From NCBI GenBank assembly GCA_026261815.1, contig JAMPIT010000539.1, forward strand, positions 4,418,501 to 4,482,500: a DNA stretch of 64,000 nt. The letters are read 5' to 3'. The position numbers and the translations under genes are program-made. Under the pieces are notes generated by a model that was not told the DNA's origin, did no database searches, and worked only from the letters and a program-made list of their open reading frames with translations. The DNA is from Monarcha castaneiventris obscurior. Its lineage: Eukaryota; Chordata; Aves; Passeriformes; Monarchidae. Shown here piece by piece: positions 26,301 through 35,500 of the stretch (positions are counted from its first letter, which is position 1; the number at the start of each line of letters is the position of its first letter).

Positions 26301-29300
26301 TTCCTTGCAAGTCACGCACTTGGCTGCACAGCCTCAGACACGGGGAGAGAGGGGCCAGGAGAAGGGAGCCAGCACAGCCTGTTTTCCCTCTGCACAGCCA
26401 AGGAATTTCTTTTGTGCGGAGCAGGGTTTGGCACATTCCAGCGCAGAGCAGCTCCCGCACCGCTGTGCCGTGCCGAGCCAGCCACAGCACCCGCCGGGAC
26501 AGGAGCTGTCCTGGCACAGGCAGCATGTCCCCAGCACAGGCAGCTCTGGGGACAGCAAGGTGGTCACAGGGATTTAAAGGGCTGTGCCGTGCTCAGAGGA
26601 GTCTGTGCAGAGCAACACTGGGCATGATCGCAGTGACTGATACACCCAGCACAACACCCTGGACATAACAAAGGCTGGGGCTTCTGGAGACCCCCAAACA
26701 GCTTACTCGTTAAAAAAAAAAAAAAAAAAAAAAAAGGAAAGTCATATCCCTGGCATTTTTCATATGGACCAACTTGGCAAACTTCATGATGTTTGTCAAT
26801 GCTGGTAGCTCTGCTATGGCCTGATGCATTTTGATGTTCAAACTCCAGTCAGCCAATGTGTGCTCCAGGAGAGCATTACCTGCAGGAGCAGGTGACCTGA
26901 GGACAGGGATGGACCATGCTCACACATTCATCTTCCCCAGGGGCTGAAAGAATGTTGCTGAAAGGCTGCTGCTCCAGAGCCAGAAGCATCTGGCACGGTG
27001 TGGGGCAGTGAGACAGGAGCTCTGCACTGAGCAGTGTCTGTGCTCTCCTGCAAATCTTCCTCCCACACTGAGCCAGCGCTGCGACTCGGAGCAGACTTCA
27101 GACAGAGACACAGCGGCCCGATGGGAAAAGGAGGGGTGAAAATAAATAAAATAGAAATGTTCTATCACCCTTGCAGAGTTGTTACTGTGCTCCAGTGGGT
27201 CTGGACCGTGGAGACAAGGCAACCCAGTGTGTGCCAGCCGTGTGTGGCCACAGTGAGCACGCAATGTCCATGCTGGGACAGAGGAATTCACAAACCTACA
27301 CTCCAGGGGGAAGCAGGGGGGGGAGGGAGTGGGGGGGGCGGAAGTAATTAATGCAAATTCCTAGTTTAGGTAAACACATCTAGAGAAAGGCTCGCTCTGG
27401 CACGGGGAATTAATATCCTGTTAAACCAGTTGAAAAGGTCACCAGTAAACAAGCGACACTCCCAACACTCCCTCGTGCCAGGGCTGATAGGACACCAAGA
27501 CAAACGGCTGAGAGCAGGGAGCTGGGGATGCTGCAGCATCTGCCTGCCAGCGTGCAGCTGCAGCCAGCTCAGCGAGTGTGCAGACGTGTTCTCCACAGCC
27601 ACGCTCTCCCCACAGCACTTCTGCACTCATAGCAACAGCCCCGGGCCTTTTGGGAAAGCTGCTTCGCTGCCTTCACACAGCCCCAGGGGGAACTGGCCAG
27701 CACACAAAAGCAGCCAGGGGAGTTGGGCTCATGGCAGGTTGGTCAAGGTCACAGCCCTGCTCGGGATCACTGCCTCCAGGCTGGGGATCATTTAGAGAGC
27801 AGGTTGTATAAATTAAGAGATAAGAAAGGAGATCATTTAGAGAGCAGGTTGTATAAATTAAGAGGTAAGAAAGGAGATCATTTAGAGAGCAGGTTGTATA
27901 AATTAAGAGGTAAGAAAGGAGACGCCACTAGCTTCTTCAGTGTGGGGGCCCACCTGCCCTGGGGAGTCCACCCTTGTCACAGGTCTCTGCTGCTGCTGGT
28001 GTAGGCATTTCAGCACAAGACCTTTAAAAGGGACTGAAAGCCTCCAGGTGATGCTCCAACAGCAATAAAGAAAAAAGGAAAGGATGAAATTGCTCAGGAC
28101 ACAGCACACAACTTCATTTTCAGTGGAAAACTTGAAGCACAGAGGAGCTGCTGGCAACTCATCTCTGCGGGCACAGAAGTGGAACTCTGGCTGCAGAGGT
28201 GTGAAGAAAAGGTGAGACCAGCCAAGAGAATAGTGACAGTGGCAGGGAGCACCAGGGCTGAGACAGCCTCGGGTCAAAATGCACTGAGAGTGAGCCACAG
28301 ACCACATGTGGAGTTCTGCACCTTGGGCCCTGGGTCTTCCTCTATGAGTGCAGAGCCTCTGGGGTGCTTTCCCTTCCTTCCCACCAGGGAAACTCAGTTT
28401 CTCTCCCAGGAGATGCAGGAACAGAAACCACGAGGGCTGCAAGCATTTCCCAAGGCCCACAGTGAACAGAATTTAAGGAGAATAGCAGGATAGCTGTGTC
28501 TTGCACAGAGAAGCTGCATAGTCCAGCAAGACTCCAGCTGTGTTTGTCTCAATCCACATGGAGAACTTCTATAGAGTGCTCAAAATGCCATTTTCTGGTG
28601 TCCAGCCCCAAGATGAGCCTTACTGTTAAGTCTGTTCCTTGTGTCAAATGGACCTGCTGGAACAGTGTGTTACTCACAAGTGCTGGTGGGTCTAAGCACA
28701 AGAAAGGCCAGAATACCCCAAAGGACCTTGGGTACATGTGGATTCTCTCTTAAAGACAGAAATATTTAATTTTCCTTCCTGGACACACCAGGCCTGCACA
28801 GCACAGAGTGCTCACAGCAGGGCAGGATCCCTTATCAGGCATGATCTGATCAAGAAGGCCTTACCCCTTGTCCTCAATCAGACTGAGGAATCCTGTTCAC
28901 ATTATGAACACCCAGTGATTGCAGCCCTGGTATCTCCTGCCCCAGCCCTGGAGGGGAAAGACAGCCCAGCTCCCTGGCATTGCATGCCGCGTGTTTCCAC
29001 AGAATACACCAGTCAGTGCCAGGCACCAGTGTGGGATCAGGCCCCACTAAACACAAGGCTGCAAGGACTGCAAGGCGGGGGCTTACCCAGCAGAGCCTGG
29101 AAGAGTTCACTTTGGAAGATGTGCGAGACTTTTCCAATGGAAGCTTTTAACTCCTGCTCCTCCGGGGACCGCAGGGTGCTTTGGTATCTGGTCAGAATTT
29201 CCACTGCCCGTTCAGTGTCTGCAGAGATGACACAGGAGTAACAAGGCATTAACATTGAAGGATGTTAAGGCAAGGATGGAGTGCAGCCTTGGATAATGCC

Positions 29301-31274
29301 TCAAGCTGCCTTCCAGTTTGAATTTTTAAAAGTCAGACAGCCACAAAAGCAGTCTCCTTAAACACACCTGGAAAAGCTAACCCTGCTGAGAGGCACTCAG
29401 GGCCCACAGTGGAGACCTGGGCAGAGACTGGAGGGAAGGTGGTTCTGCCATCAACCCTGAAAATCACGGGCTAAAATCAGATTGACTCACCTCTGAACCC
29501 TGTGTCACTGGGGAGCCTGAACACCTCTGCCACCTCCCAGGCACAGAAGCTGTTCAGGAGCTGGACACATTCTGGTTGCACAGGGCTATGAATACTACTG
29601 CAGGAACTGCAGTCTCCCACACAGGGCCAGATGGCTGCAGCAAAGCTGAGCGTAGGCCCACTCACGTAGTGCAAACAGCTCAGCTACAGGAGTGGCAAAA
29701 CTTGGGTTTCTACAGGGTGAAGCATAAGAATTGCTCACAGCAGCAAGCAGCTGTGGGTCAGTAGGAGACAAGTGGGAAAGGAACATGATGCCTTGGGGTC
29801 AGAGGACATGCTGGTGAAGAGGGGAGCTGCAGGCTGCCATGAAGCAACGTTTTGGTAAACCACTGGGCTCGCCATAGATTTGAGAAAACCCTGGACCTAA
29901 AATAGTGGAGCTGTGATCTCTCTGCCTAGACACCTCCATACTTCTCTGGGCAGACAGCCAGAGCTGCCAGTACAGCCCAGACCTCAGATGTGACCTGTAT
30001 CTCAGGCAGGTGGTGAGCTCCTGTGGACCTTGAGACCATCGCTGCCCTATCAGTGGATATTTCCCTTTGTCACTCAGGCAGACTGCAGACAAAGAGCGTT
30101 CTGTGTGAGAAGGCAGGGAAGCTGTCCCGCCACTGCTGGAGACTCATCTTTTAAGCCAGGAACTCATGCAGAAAGGATGACCCTGCTCATCACAGGGCCC
30201 TCGAGAATTCAGGTCATCAAACAAGGGGGCCTGTGTCTGCTTGGGTACGTGCCACCTGGTGTCCCAGCTTGCCCAGCCTCCCAGCTTCTCCTCGGCTGAA
30301 AGCGAAAGGGGGTCCTCCTGCCTGTGTCACCAGCCCACACTGACTCATCGTGGGAGCAGAACAGGGAAAGGAGTCTGGGGAAGCATGAACAGCTCCGACT
30401 TGGAGCTGGGCTCCACGCTTGCTCCAGTAAAAGAAGGGACTTGCCAGACCTTTATGGCAATCCTATCCCTGTGCTATTACTGAGAGCTTCCTTTTCTGCA
30501 AGATAAAACAGCGGCTTCAGACACTGCCCAGCATACCATGAGCAGGGCTGAGGTATCTTTGCCTGGTCATTCCTGTCCTCATCAGAAGAAGCTGAAGAAG
30601 CACATGGAGAGCTGGGGCCACCAAACCAGGACGCAAAGACTGCGAACCTGGTGTAAACTTCCCACCGCAGCCCAGGCTGTGCAGCAAGAGCGGTACGCAG
30701 CCTGTGCTGGCCTCTGTGCTGCTGGCCACTCGCACCGGGTGACAGCCAGCTGGAGCAGAGGAGTGCCGGCTCCGGATCAGGGCAAGTGCTGTGTACCCAG
30801 CGTGGCAAGGAGACCAGGGGACCCTTACCTACAGCACCCAAGAAACAGCACATGGAGTCCAGGGCCCATCTCCACGTGCCTCGAGGTGCATGCAAGTCCC
30901 ACTTCGAGAAAATCCCTCCTGGCAGAGCCCAAACCCCCATGCCCGCTCTCCTCCCCGCAGCACGCAAGGGAGCTGCACACAGAGCATCCCACGGCCACTC
31001 GCTCGGAGCCACGGCGGCACGGCGCGTCCACAACCCGAGGAGGGCGTGAAGCGAGGGCACCCATTCCTCGGCTCTTCACCCCTGGGTCGCCCTGCCGCCC
31101 GTGGCGGGGAGCGAGGGCGGGAGCTGCCCGGCAGGAGCGCGGAGCCCCGGGCGCGGTCCCAGCGCCGGTCCCGGCGGAGCAGACACTTGTTGAGCGCGGC
31201 ACCGCGGTGCCCGGCGCGGCGGGCAGGGCCGGGCAGTGCCGGGCAGGGCGCTCCTTACCTTCCCGGCGGATCAT
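1..31274 (-). CDS. DLG3: DLG3 (SAP102) gene, 5' part only, two alternative N-termini
   Basis: DLG3 encodes a membrane-associated guanylate kinase scaffold (three PDZ domains, SH3, guanylate-kinase-like) that anchors NMDA receptors and other partners at synapses. Only its 5' end is here. The alpha first coding exon (6075-5755) encodes the SAP102 start, with MHKHHHCCKC, ECYEVTR and WWPECTC recognisable. An upstream set of three exons (31274-31259, 29218-29087, 21469-21321) encodes an L27-type beta N-terminus. Both routes end in phase 0 before a consensus donor, so either can splice to the same next exon. I found no PDZ, SH3 or GK exons, so those must lie beyond position 1. The order GDPD2 then DLG3 on one strand matches human Xq13.1, which supports the gene identity. 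The beta route depends on inferred splicing; the alpha exon is near certain. Confidence 0.9.
5755..6075 (-). CDS. DLG3: DLG3 alpha first coding exon (canonical SAP102 N-terminus)
   Basis: This exon of 107 codons starts at the ATG at 6075 and ends in a complete CAG codon before a GTACGG donor. The peptide begins MHKHHHCCKCPECYEVTR, carries a Tyr/Gly-rich stretch (GYGGYGSQTLP) and a Pro/Ala-rich linker, and ends NGSGPGWWPECTC...DWYEQ. This follows the human SAP102 N-terminus closely. The Cys/His cluster in the first 13 residues corresponds to the zinc-binding N-terminal motif reported for SAP102. There is no L27 domain in this form. The ATG is preceded in frame by a GTG rather than another ATG, so 6075 is the natural start. 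The next exon is outside the window. Confidence 0.95.
6088..6305. repeat. Purine-rich low-complexity tracts (GGGA and GGA repeats)
   Basis: Two purine tracts on the plus strand, about 6095-6182 (GGGAGG/GGAAGG type) and 6268-6305 (GGAGGA type), lie immediately upstream of the DLG3 alpha ATG, so the transcript would carry them as pyrimidine runs. They probably fall in the 5' UTR or proximal promoter. Such tracts can adopt triplex structure and vary in length; neither is shown here. Confidence 0.7.
6594..6691. repeat. Short tandem repeat, CCCATCCCCGCT-type
   Basis: About eight degenerate copies of a pyrimidine-rich unit of about 12 bases (CCCATCCCCGCT and variants ending GTT or TCTCCT), inside the DLG3 alpha CpG island and upstream of the gene on its strand. 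It produces long open frames on both strands that have no coding meaning. Confidence 0.8.
6891..12039. other. DLG3 intronic DNA (beta transcript), nothing recognised
   Basis: Moderately GC-rich unique DNA between the alpha CpG island and the next CpG island. No exon with a DLG-like peptide, RNA gene or clear transposon copy was found. A T-rich run occurs near 9076-9102. The region is intronic for any transcript starting at 31 kb and upstream flank for the alpha promoter. Confidence 0.55.
12040..12380. promoter_or_regulatory. Orphan CpG island with CCAAT box and TTAAA core
   Basis: A compact CpG island inside the DLG3 beta intron, 6 kb upstream of the alpha exon. On the plus strand a perfect NF-Y type site, GGCCAATCAGCG, has its CCAAT at 12189-12193. 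A TATA-like TTAAA lies at 12237-12241, which would place a start near 12268 with CCAAT at about -79 and TTAAA at about -31. This spacing favours plus-strand transcription, antisense to DLG3. A minus-strand start is also possible, since a CCGG/GTGAGG donor occurs at about 11969 on that strand. No coding exon was recognised next to it. Confidence 0.55.
18095..18500 (+). mobile_element. Ancient CR1-type LINE fragment (3' end of reverse transcriptase region)
   Basis: The plus strand carries a run matching the old CR1 3' region in layout: a CTGTTTAG.TTATCTAAG block, then AAGTTAAGAGGGAACTT, then ATCTATAAATACCTACATG, followed further on by ACAAATTTTTAATGTGAGGG. These correspond to the C-terminal part of the CR1 reverse transcriptase ORF. 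It is degraded, with no open frame. The assignment is from remembered family pattern, not alignment, and the ends are approximate. Confidence 0.6.
20890..21015 (+). mobile_element. Ancient CR1-type LINE remnant
   Basis: A short stretch with GGAAACTTGAAAGACTCAAC followed by CTACTTCACTTATCAAAA resembles the same old CR1 3' ORF block seen at 18.1 kb, then loses similarity. It lies about 300 bases from the DLG3 beta exon at 21321-21469, on the opposite strand. The ends are uncertain. Confidence 0.45.
21321..21469 (-). CDS. DLG3: DLG3 beta coding exon 3 (end of L27 domain and linker)
   Basis: On the minus strand a TTTTGCAG acceptor is followed by 149 bases that end in GAG before a GTAAGA donor. 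Read with the G left over from exon 2, it encodes DIHEFYDFTLR, matching DIQEFYEVTLL at the end of the DLG1 L27 region. Further on, SSTVTSREPQNLPE resembles the DLG1 stretch SSTVTSETLPS. The exon begins in phase 1 and ends in phase 0, the same end phase as the alpha exon. It therefore can be joined to the common DLG3 exon beyond the left edge. Similarity at both ends to the DLG1 beta N-terminus makes chance unlikely. Confidence 0.85.
22560..23140 (+). mobile_element. Ancient CR1-type LINE internal fragment
   Basis: The plus strand resembles the part of CR1 ORF2 that precedes the reverse transcriptase domain: AGAGTTTGGTAAACGCCTTC, then AAAAAAGTAATAAATCCCTTCAAG, then AGGAAGCCTGGTGAAGTCAG, and later a GAATTTATT-like block leading into GAGGAAGCTGGAGAGCTCC. 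The frame is broken by indels. The assignment rests on remembered family pattern and the ends are approximate. The LTR described next was inserted about 125 bases further on. Confidence 0.5.
23265..24080 (+). mobile_element. Solo LTR of an endogenous retrovirus, ERVK-like, 816 bp
   Basis: The element begins TGTAAC and ends GCTGCA. These ends are imperfect inverted repeats with the canonical TG...CA termini. It is flanked on both sides by the same six bases, CCCAGG (23259-23264 and 24081-24086), a target-site duplication of the length typical of alpha- and betaretrovirus-like (ERVK) integrations. A TATA box, TATAAAA, lies at 23620-23626, about 355 bases from the 5' end, so U3 would be upstream and R-U5 downstream. 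No exact AATAAA was seen. No internal retroviral genes are present, so it is a solo LTR from recombination between the two LTRs of a provirus. It is antisense to DLG3. Confidence 0.65.
26712..26736. repeat. Poly(A) homopolymer, 25 bases
   Basis: An uninterrupted A run in the DLG3 beta intron. No processed gene copy or LINE was recognised upstream of it, so it is listed as simple repeat only. Confidence 0.9.
27306..27338 (+). repeat. G-quadruplex-type G-rich tract
   Basis: Four G runs of 5, 8, 3 and 8 bases separated by loops of 5, 1 and 3 bases, on the strand opposite to DLG3 transcription. The pattern meets the usual G3+N1-7 rule; folding is not shown. Confidence 0.75.
27786..27920. repeat. 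45-bp tandem triplication
   Basis: Three adjacent copies of a 45-base unit (27786-27830, 27831-27875, 27876-27920) starting GATCATTTAGAGAGCAGGTT. Copies 2 and 3 look identical and copy 1 differs by one base (AGATAAG for AGGTAAG). Each copy carries an AGGTAAGA or AGATAAGA motif resembling a plus-strand splice donor. The unit length is a multiple of three, which keeps a plus-strand frame open by arithmetic only. Confidence 0.95.
29087..29218 (-). CDS. DLG3: DLG3 beta coding exon 2 (core of L27 domain)
   Basis: A 132-base minus-strand exon with acceptor CTCTGCAG and donor GTAAGC. Joined to the G of exon 1 it encodes DTERAVEILTRYQSTL, then EEQELKASIGKVSHIFQ and SELFQALL. This lines up with the DLG1 L27 domain (DTQRALHLLEEYRSKL, then SSIERVISIFQ and SNLFQALI). 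L27 domains are short three-helix heterodimerisation modules that let SAP97-type proteins bind partners such as CASK. The phase pattern (1 in, 1 out) is the one needed for the DLG1-like reading through exon 3. Confidence 0.9.
29219..30949. other. DLG3 beta intron 1, nothing recognised
   Basis: Unique intronic DNA between the first two beta exons. No repeats, RNA genes or further exons were recognised. Plus-strand open frames that extend from here into the CpG island are taken as chance frames. Confidence 0.55.
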
Positions 31275-31700
31275 CGCTCCGCCGTGGCCGACGGCCGCTC
31301 CGCTCCGCGCCAGCCCCGCCAGCGGCCGAGCCGCCCCGCCCCGCCCAGCCCCGCCGCACCGCACCCCGCCCGAGCCGGCCGGGAGCCGCCCCCCGCCCGC
31401 CGGCACCGCCTCCGGGAGCGCCCCGCCACCGCCGCTCCGAGCCCGCCGGGCCAGGCCCGGCCTGCGCGCCGGGAGCCCCGCCCGGCTCGGCCTCCCCTCC
31501 CTGCCCGCCGCCGAGGGCCCGGCCGCCCGCCCCGGTTCCCCGCGCCGTCAGTAGGTGGCACGGAGGCGCCGCGGAACGAGCCCGCCCCGGGCCGGTGCCG
31601 TCCGGGCTGCGCCGGCTCCTTCTCCGGGCCGGCAGCGCCGCCGGCAGGGAAAGGTGCGGAAGGGAGAACGCGGGCGTGCCCGCCGCAGCCCTGCGGGCTC
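30950..31700. promoter_or_regulatory. CpG island at the DLG3 beta first exon
   Basis: A very GC-rich, CpG-dense block surrounds the exon at 31259-31274 and extends upstream to the end of the GDPD2 gene. It is the expected promoter of the beta transcripts. No TATA box is visible. Large open frames on both strands here reflect base composition. Confidence 0.75.
31259..31274 (-). CDS. DLG3: DLG3 beta first coding exon (MIRRE + 1 base)
   Basis: Sixteen coding bases: ATG ATC CGC CGG GAA G, then a strong GTAAGG donor. A purine at -3 gives the ATG a reasonable start context. The peptide MIRRE followed by DTER from exon 2 mirrors the DLG1 start MPVRKQDTQR in length and charge. The exon is too short to be found by open frame; it was located from the CpG island, the donor and the required phase 1. 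The upstream extent of its 5' UTR is unknown. Confidence 0.75.
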
Positions 31701-32509
31701 TGTCTGCCGCTCCTCTGCTTTATTGACATCAATAGACAGCAACAAGTCAAACTGACACGACACCCCTCTCCCTGTTCAAGGCCCTGCTGCAACGTGACCG
31801 ATCAGAGTCCCACCGCTCCCTCTGCTGCCTTGGAGCAGCAGCCGGAGCGTGAGCGCGGTCCTGGCAGCCCCTGACACCCACCACCCCCAGCCCTACTCCT
31901 TTTCTCTCCCGAGCAACAGGCATTAACTGCTGCATGGAGTGCCAGGACCCTGTCCCGTGAACATGAAGCCAGCAGCAGCCGGGACAGGATTTCTGTCCAG
32001 GATGGGAGGGTGAAGAGCTCGGCTTTCCCTTTGTCTTGTGACAAGCCACTCCACACCCCGCTTCCTATCCCTCAAGCCATGGGACAGGGCAGCTCCCAGG
32101 GGAGCAGCCCTTAAATCAGCTGTCCCATCACTGGCTGCAGAGCTGCTGGCAACAGGCAGAGACAGCCCTGCCCCTGCACCAAACAGCGGCCCAAATCCCC
32201 GCTCCTGTCTAAAACCCCAAGGGAGAGGCCTCAGTTCCAGCACTGCTGGATAAATATTCTGCCCCTAGGCAACCCCTGCAAAGCTTTAGTTCCTTGCTGC
32301 CAGTGGGAAATGAGAACCCAGTTCCAAGTCTTTTCAGCTGAGGGCAGCTGTGCACCATGAAAAGGAGCAAGGAAGGCCACGGTAGAAAGGAGGCTCACGA
32401 AGGAGTCTGAAAAGGAAAGGAGCCTCGAAGCTGGCCTGAGGAGTGCTCCCTGCTTGAGCTGTGCAGGGCTCTGGCTGCCCCTCCCCACGGCTGATGCAGG
32501 CAAGGGGGG
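31700..32509 (-). other. GDPD2: Probable GDPD2 3' UTR
   Basis: This is the sequence between the GDPD2 stop codon and the candidate poly(A) signal. No coding exon or repeat was recognised. The extent is inferred from the AATAAA alone. Confidence 0.5.
31719..31724 (-). terminator. GDPD2: Candidate GDPD2 poly(A) signal (AATAAA)
   Basis: TTTATT on the plus strand reads AATAAA on the minus strand, within CAATAAAGC. It is the only canonical signal seen between the GDPD2 stop (32510) and the DLG3 beta CpG island. Cleavage would be expected near 31700, giving a 3' UTR of about 0.8 kb. Confidence 0.55.
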
Positions 32510-32562
32510 TCACTCTTGCATCAAGCTGTTGATCTTTGTGAGCAGCACATCCGTCTCAGACT
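32510..32562 (-). CDS. GDPD2: GDPD2 last coding exon
   Basis: Encodes ESETDVLLTKINSLMQE and the TGA stop, matching the human end LETAVLLTRINNFMME. Acceptor TCTCCTCAG. Confidence 0.96.
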
Positions 32563-35500
32563 CTGAGGAGACAGAGAAAAAAACAGTCATTGTGGGCAGC
32601 CACCATCCCGCAGCGACAGGCGGAGCAGCCTGAAAAGCAGGTTTGAGGATACTTGGGGAATGTGGGATTCCCCAGTGCTGTCCCACAGGGCTCTTTGTTA
32701 AGGGCAAGACAGGAGGAACTCCCTAGGCTGGGATTCCCTTCCCTCCCCCAGCCATCCCAAACCACTCAGTCATGTTTGGCTGGAGAAAGCTGCCTGCCTG
32801 TCAGGGAGAGTCCCACAGGCAGAGCCTGGCTCCGAGGGAGGGAAGCTCTCGTTCCGTGCGCACTCACCCGCTGGCCATCTTCTGTGGGAACATTTCCTAG
32901 GAGATAGAATAGGATCGATGTTAGCATGCAAGTCTGGTCTCACCGTTCCCTCCCCTGAGCTGCCAGCTGGAGGCTGTGGGGCCCCACAGTCCCAGAGGGA
33001 ACTGCTCTCAGTGCCCGCAGGAGCAGGACCAGCATCTCCCAGCCTCAGCCCACTGAGCCCTGGGGTGCAGAGTGGGCTACGAAGTGAGAACTAAGGCATC
33101 CAGCAGCTCGAGGCAGGGTCAGGGCAGAGTTTTAGCTGCTGCCTGGTGATAAAAGCTGCCTCCACACACTTCTGTCTTGCTTAGCCAGACAGGAGAGGAC
33201 TCATCCAGGATCTGAGTCCACAAAGGGGTGGCAGCAGGTTTGGATCTGCACCAGCCACCCAGGGCACACTACAACCTCCCCCAACAGACCTGCCTCGGGA
33301 GGGGGAAAGGGATCAAACCTACTTCAGCAAGACGAAGGCCCAGATGATGATAAGGAAGGAAACGCAGTCTACAACAATCCAGATCATGAGGTATGTGCTG
33401 CTGGGCTGCAAGGTAACGAGACAAGCCATTGAACACCAGCTAGGGGTGATGTGCTGTGGCACAGCCCTGCCTGCTGTGCCACCAGTCCTTTCTGCAGGGT
33501 CACATATTCCCATGCCAGTACAGCAGTGAGCAGAAGTCACCCTCCAGGCAGCTGCATGGGGCTGCTGCAGAAAGGCACCCACAGGTGCCTGGGACACAGG
33601 GCTGTGGGGCAGGGTGAAGGATGGAGGGGTCACTTACAAGCAGCCAGATAGGGTGTTTCATCTCCTTCAGCACCTGGCAGGCGTTGGTGGTGACAGAGCT
33701 CACCCCTGAGCACCACAGCACGGAGAAGAGCCAGGGCTGGTTCACCACATACAAGTTGACAGAGATGTTGTCCTGGCGGTACTGCCTGCATGGGACAGCT
33801 GTGGTCAGAGCAGGAGACAGCAGGGTGCCACCACACTCTGCACAGCCAGAGAGGGCTGTACATTTGGGATATGATCCAGCACTTGCAGCCACATGGAGCG
33901 ACTGACTGGAGATCCAGACCCAGGGCAGATTTGCTGGCAAGGCAGAGGACAGAGGACTGCAGCCAGCTCCATCCTCTGTACCAGCCCTGCCACTTGTCCA
34001 CAAGACACACACCCACACCCAGCCCTTCCCAACAGCACACCAGCACTCAGCCTCAGCTGGCCCTCACCTCTCCTGGCCCTTGGGACAGTGCCCAGACTCC
34101 CATAACTTTCAGGCACTTGGGAAAAGGTTCTCACCTGATCTCCTCAGAGCTCATGTCCTGGTAGGGCAGATTGACATGCAGTACTGGCTCCTTCTCATTC
34201 TTGAGTCTCTTCCGGCCATAGACTTGCTGGACACCTGGGGCCTGCTGTTTGACATCTTCCCTGAACCCATCCGGAAGCCAGAGCACCTAGGGAAGAGCCA
34301 GAGAGCACGTGCAGGGGAGAGGTGCTCCAAAGAGTTTTCTCTCTTCCAATATTCCCTCGCAGCTCCAGGCACACATGGCCTGATTACACAGCTGCTTCCT
34401 GTCCCCCATCTCCACACTCAGCTCCTCCACGAGGATCTCAGCCAGGACAGTCTCCTAAGAGCTTGCCCTAGCCAAGAAGTAAGCACAACAGGTCCCACTG
34501 AAGGGAGAAAGCAGTTCCAGCCTAGGAAATCTGCAACAGTTAAGTCCTTTCTGGGTCCTTTAATGGGTGAAGAAGTGTACCTATTTAAACCCAACTCTGC
34601 AGCAAGAATGTATCTTGGATCAGCACTATAGTAGAAGCCTTTTCTATGTCCCCTCCTGCTCTGCATTCCCAAAAGGCCAAGAAAGGTGATTTGAGTGCTG
34701 ATTCATTCCCTGAGGGCAGCACATATCCTGTGCTGCAGGGGTTGGATGAAGCATAAAGGGAACACAGGAGGGTGCAGCAGGAGTCCAAGAGCTGCAGGGA
34801 GAGTTGTGGTGGAGCGTGGGGAGGTGGAAGCCTCAGCACTGTACTCCTGCTCATGCTGGCAGTGTTGGTCCCCTCCCTAGACTGAGTCATTGTTTACACA
34901 CCAGGGTGCCCAGTGCTGGAAAACCGAAGTATTTAGAGGGGTCTGAAGTATTTAGAGGGGTCTGAAGCTGTAGGCATTAAACCCTAATTATTGGCAACTT
35001 CTCCCAGCTAGAGAACCCCACACCTGGGCAGGGCTGCCCAGCAGGGATCACGTATGGGGATGTGGTTTATGGGGTGCCAGGGATGCTCTGTGTGGCTGGC
35101 AGGGCACCTCCCAGCAGGCAGGGGTGTGACAGCAGGGCCTGGCAGGGGTGGGGTGGTGACCAGCTCACCTGCTGCAGCGGAATGCCTGACTGTAAAATCA
35201 CTCCCAGGGTGACATTGACAAAGTTCTGGTAGTCACTGTGGTTCTCAGGCCGGAGGTCGAACATGATGGAGATGTTGCTCTGCTTGGCTGCCTCTAGAGC
35301 CTGTTCCAGGGACGGGATCTTCTGCTTGGTTGTCTCGTTGCGATCACCAGGAGAAAGACTCTGCACAGTGGGAAATGGCCTCCGCTGCAAGGGGGAGAGA
35401 GGGGCAGTCATCACAGGCAGACCACCTGTAAGCTTCCACGTCCCAAACTGGTGCCTGTCTCTGACTCTCAGTTTCCTACACTGGCCTCTCCATGTGCTCC

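Larger units (their letters stand above)
21470..29086. other. DLG3 beta intron between exons 2 and 3, repeat-bearing
   Basis: No further DLG exon was found. The interval holds an old CR1 internal fragment (about 22.6-23.1 kb), a solo LTR (23265-24080), a 25-base A run (26712-26736), a G-rich quadruplex-like tract (27306-27338) and a 45-bp tandem triplication (27786-27920). The remainder is unique DNA without recognised content. Confidence 0.6.

Noticed and set aside
26640..26740. Possible processed pseudogene ending in the 25-base A run
   Set aside because: No recognisable gene-derived sequence, poly(A) signal or target duplication upstream of the run.
30538..31726. Plus-strand frames of 338 and 311 codons
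   Set aside because: They overlap each other and the DLG3 beta CpG island, are Pro/Arg/Ala rich, and run antisense to a recognised exon.
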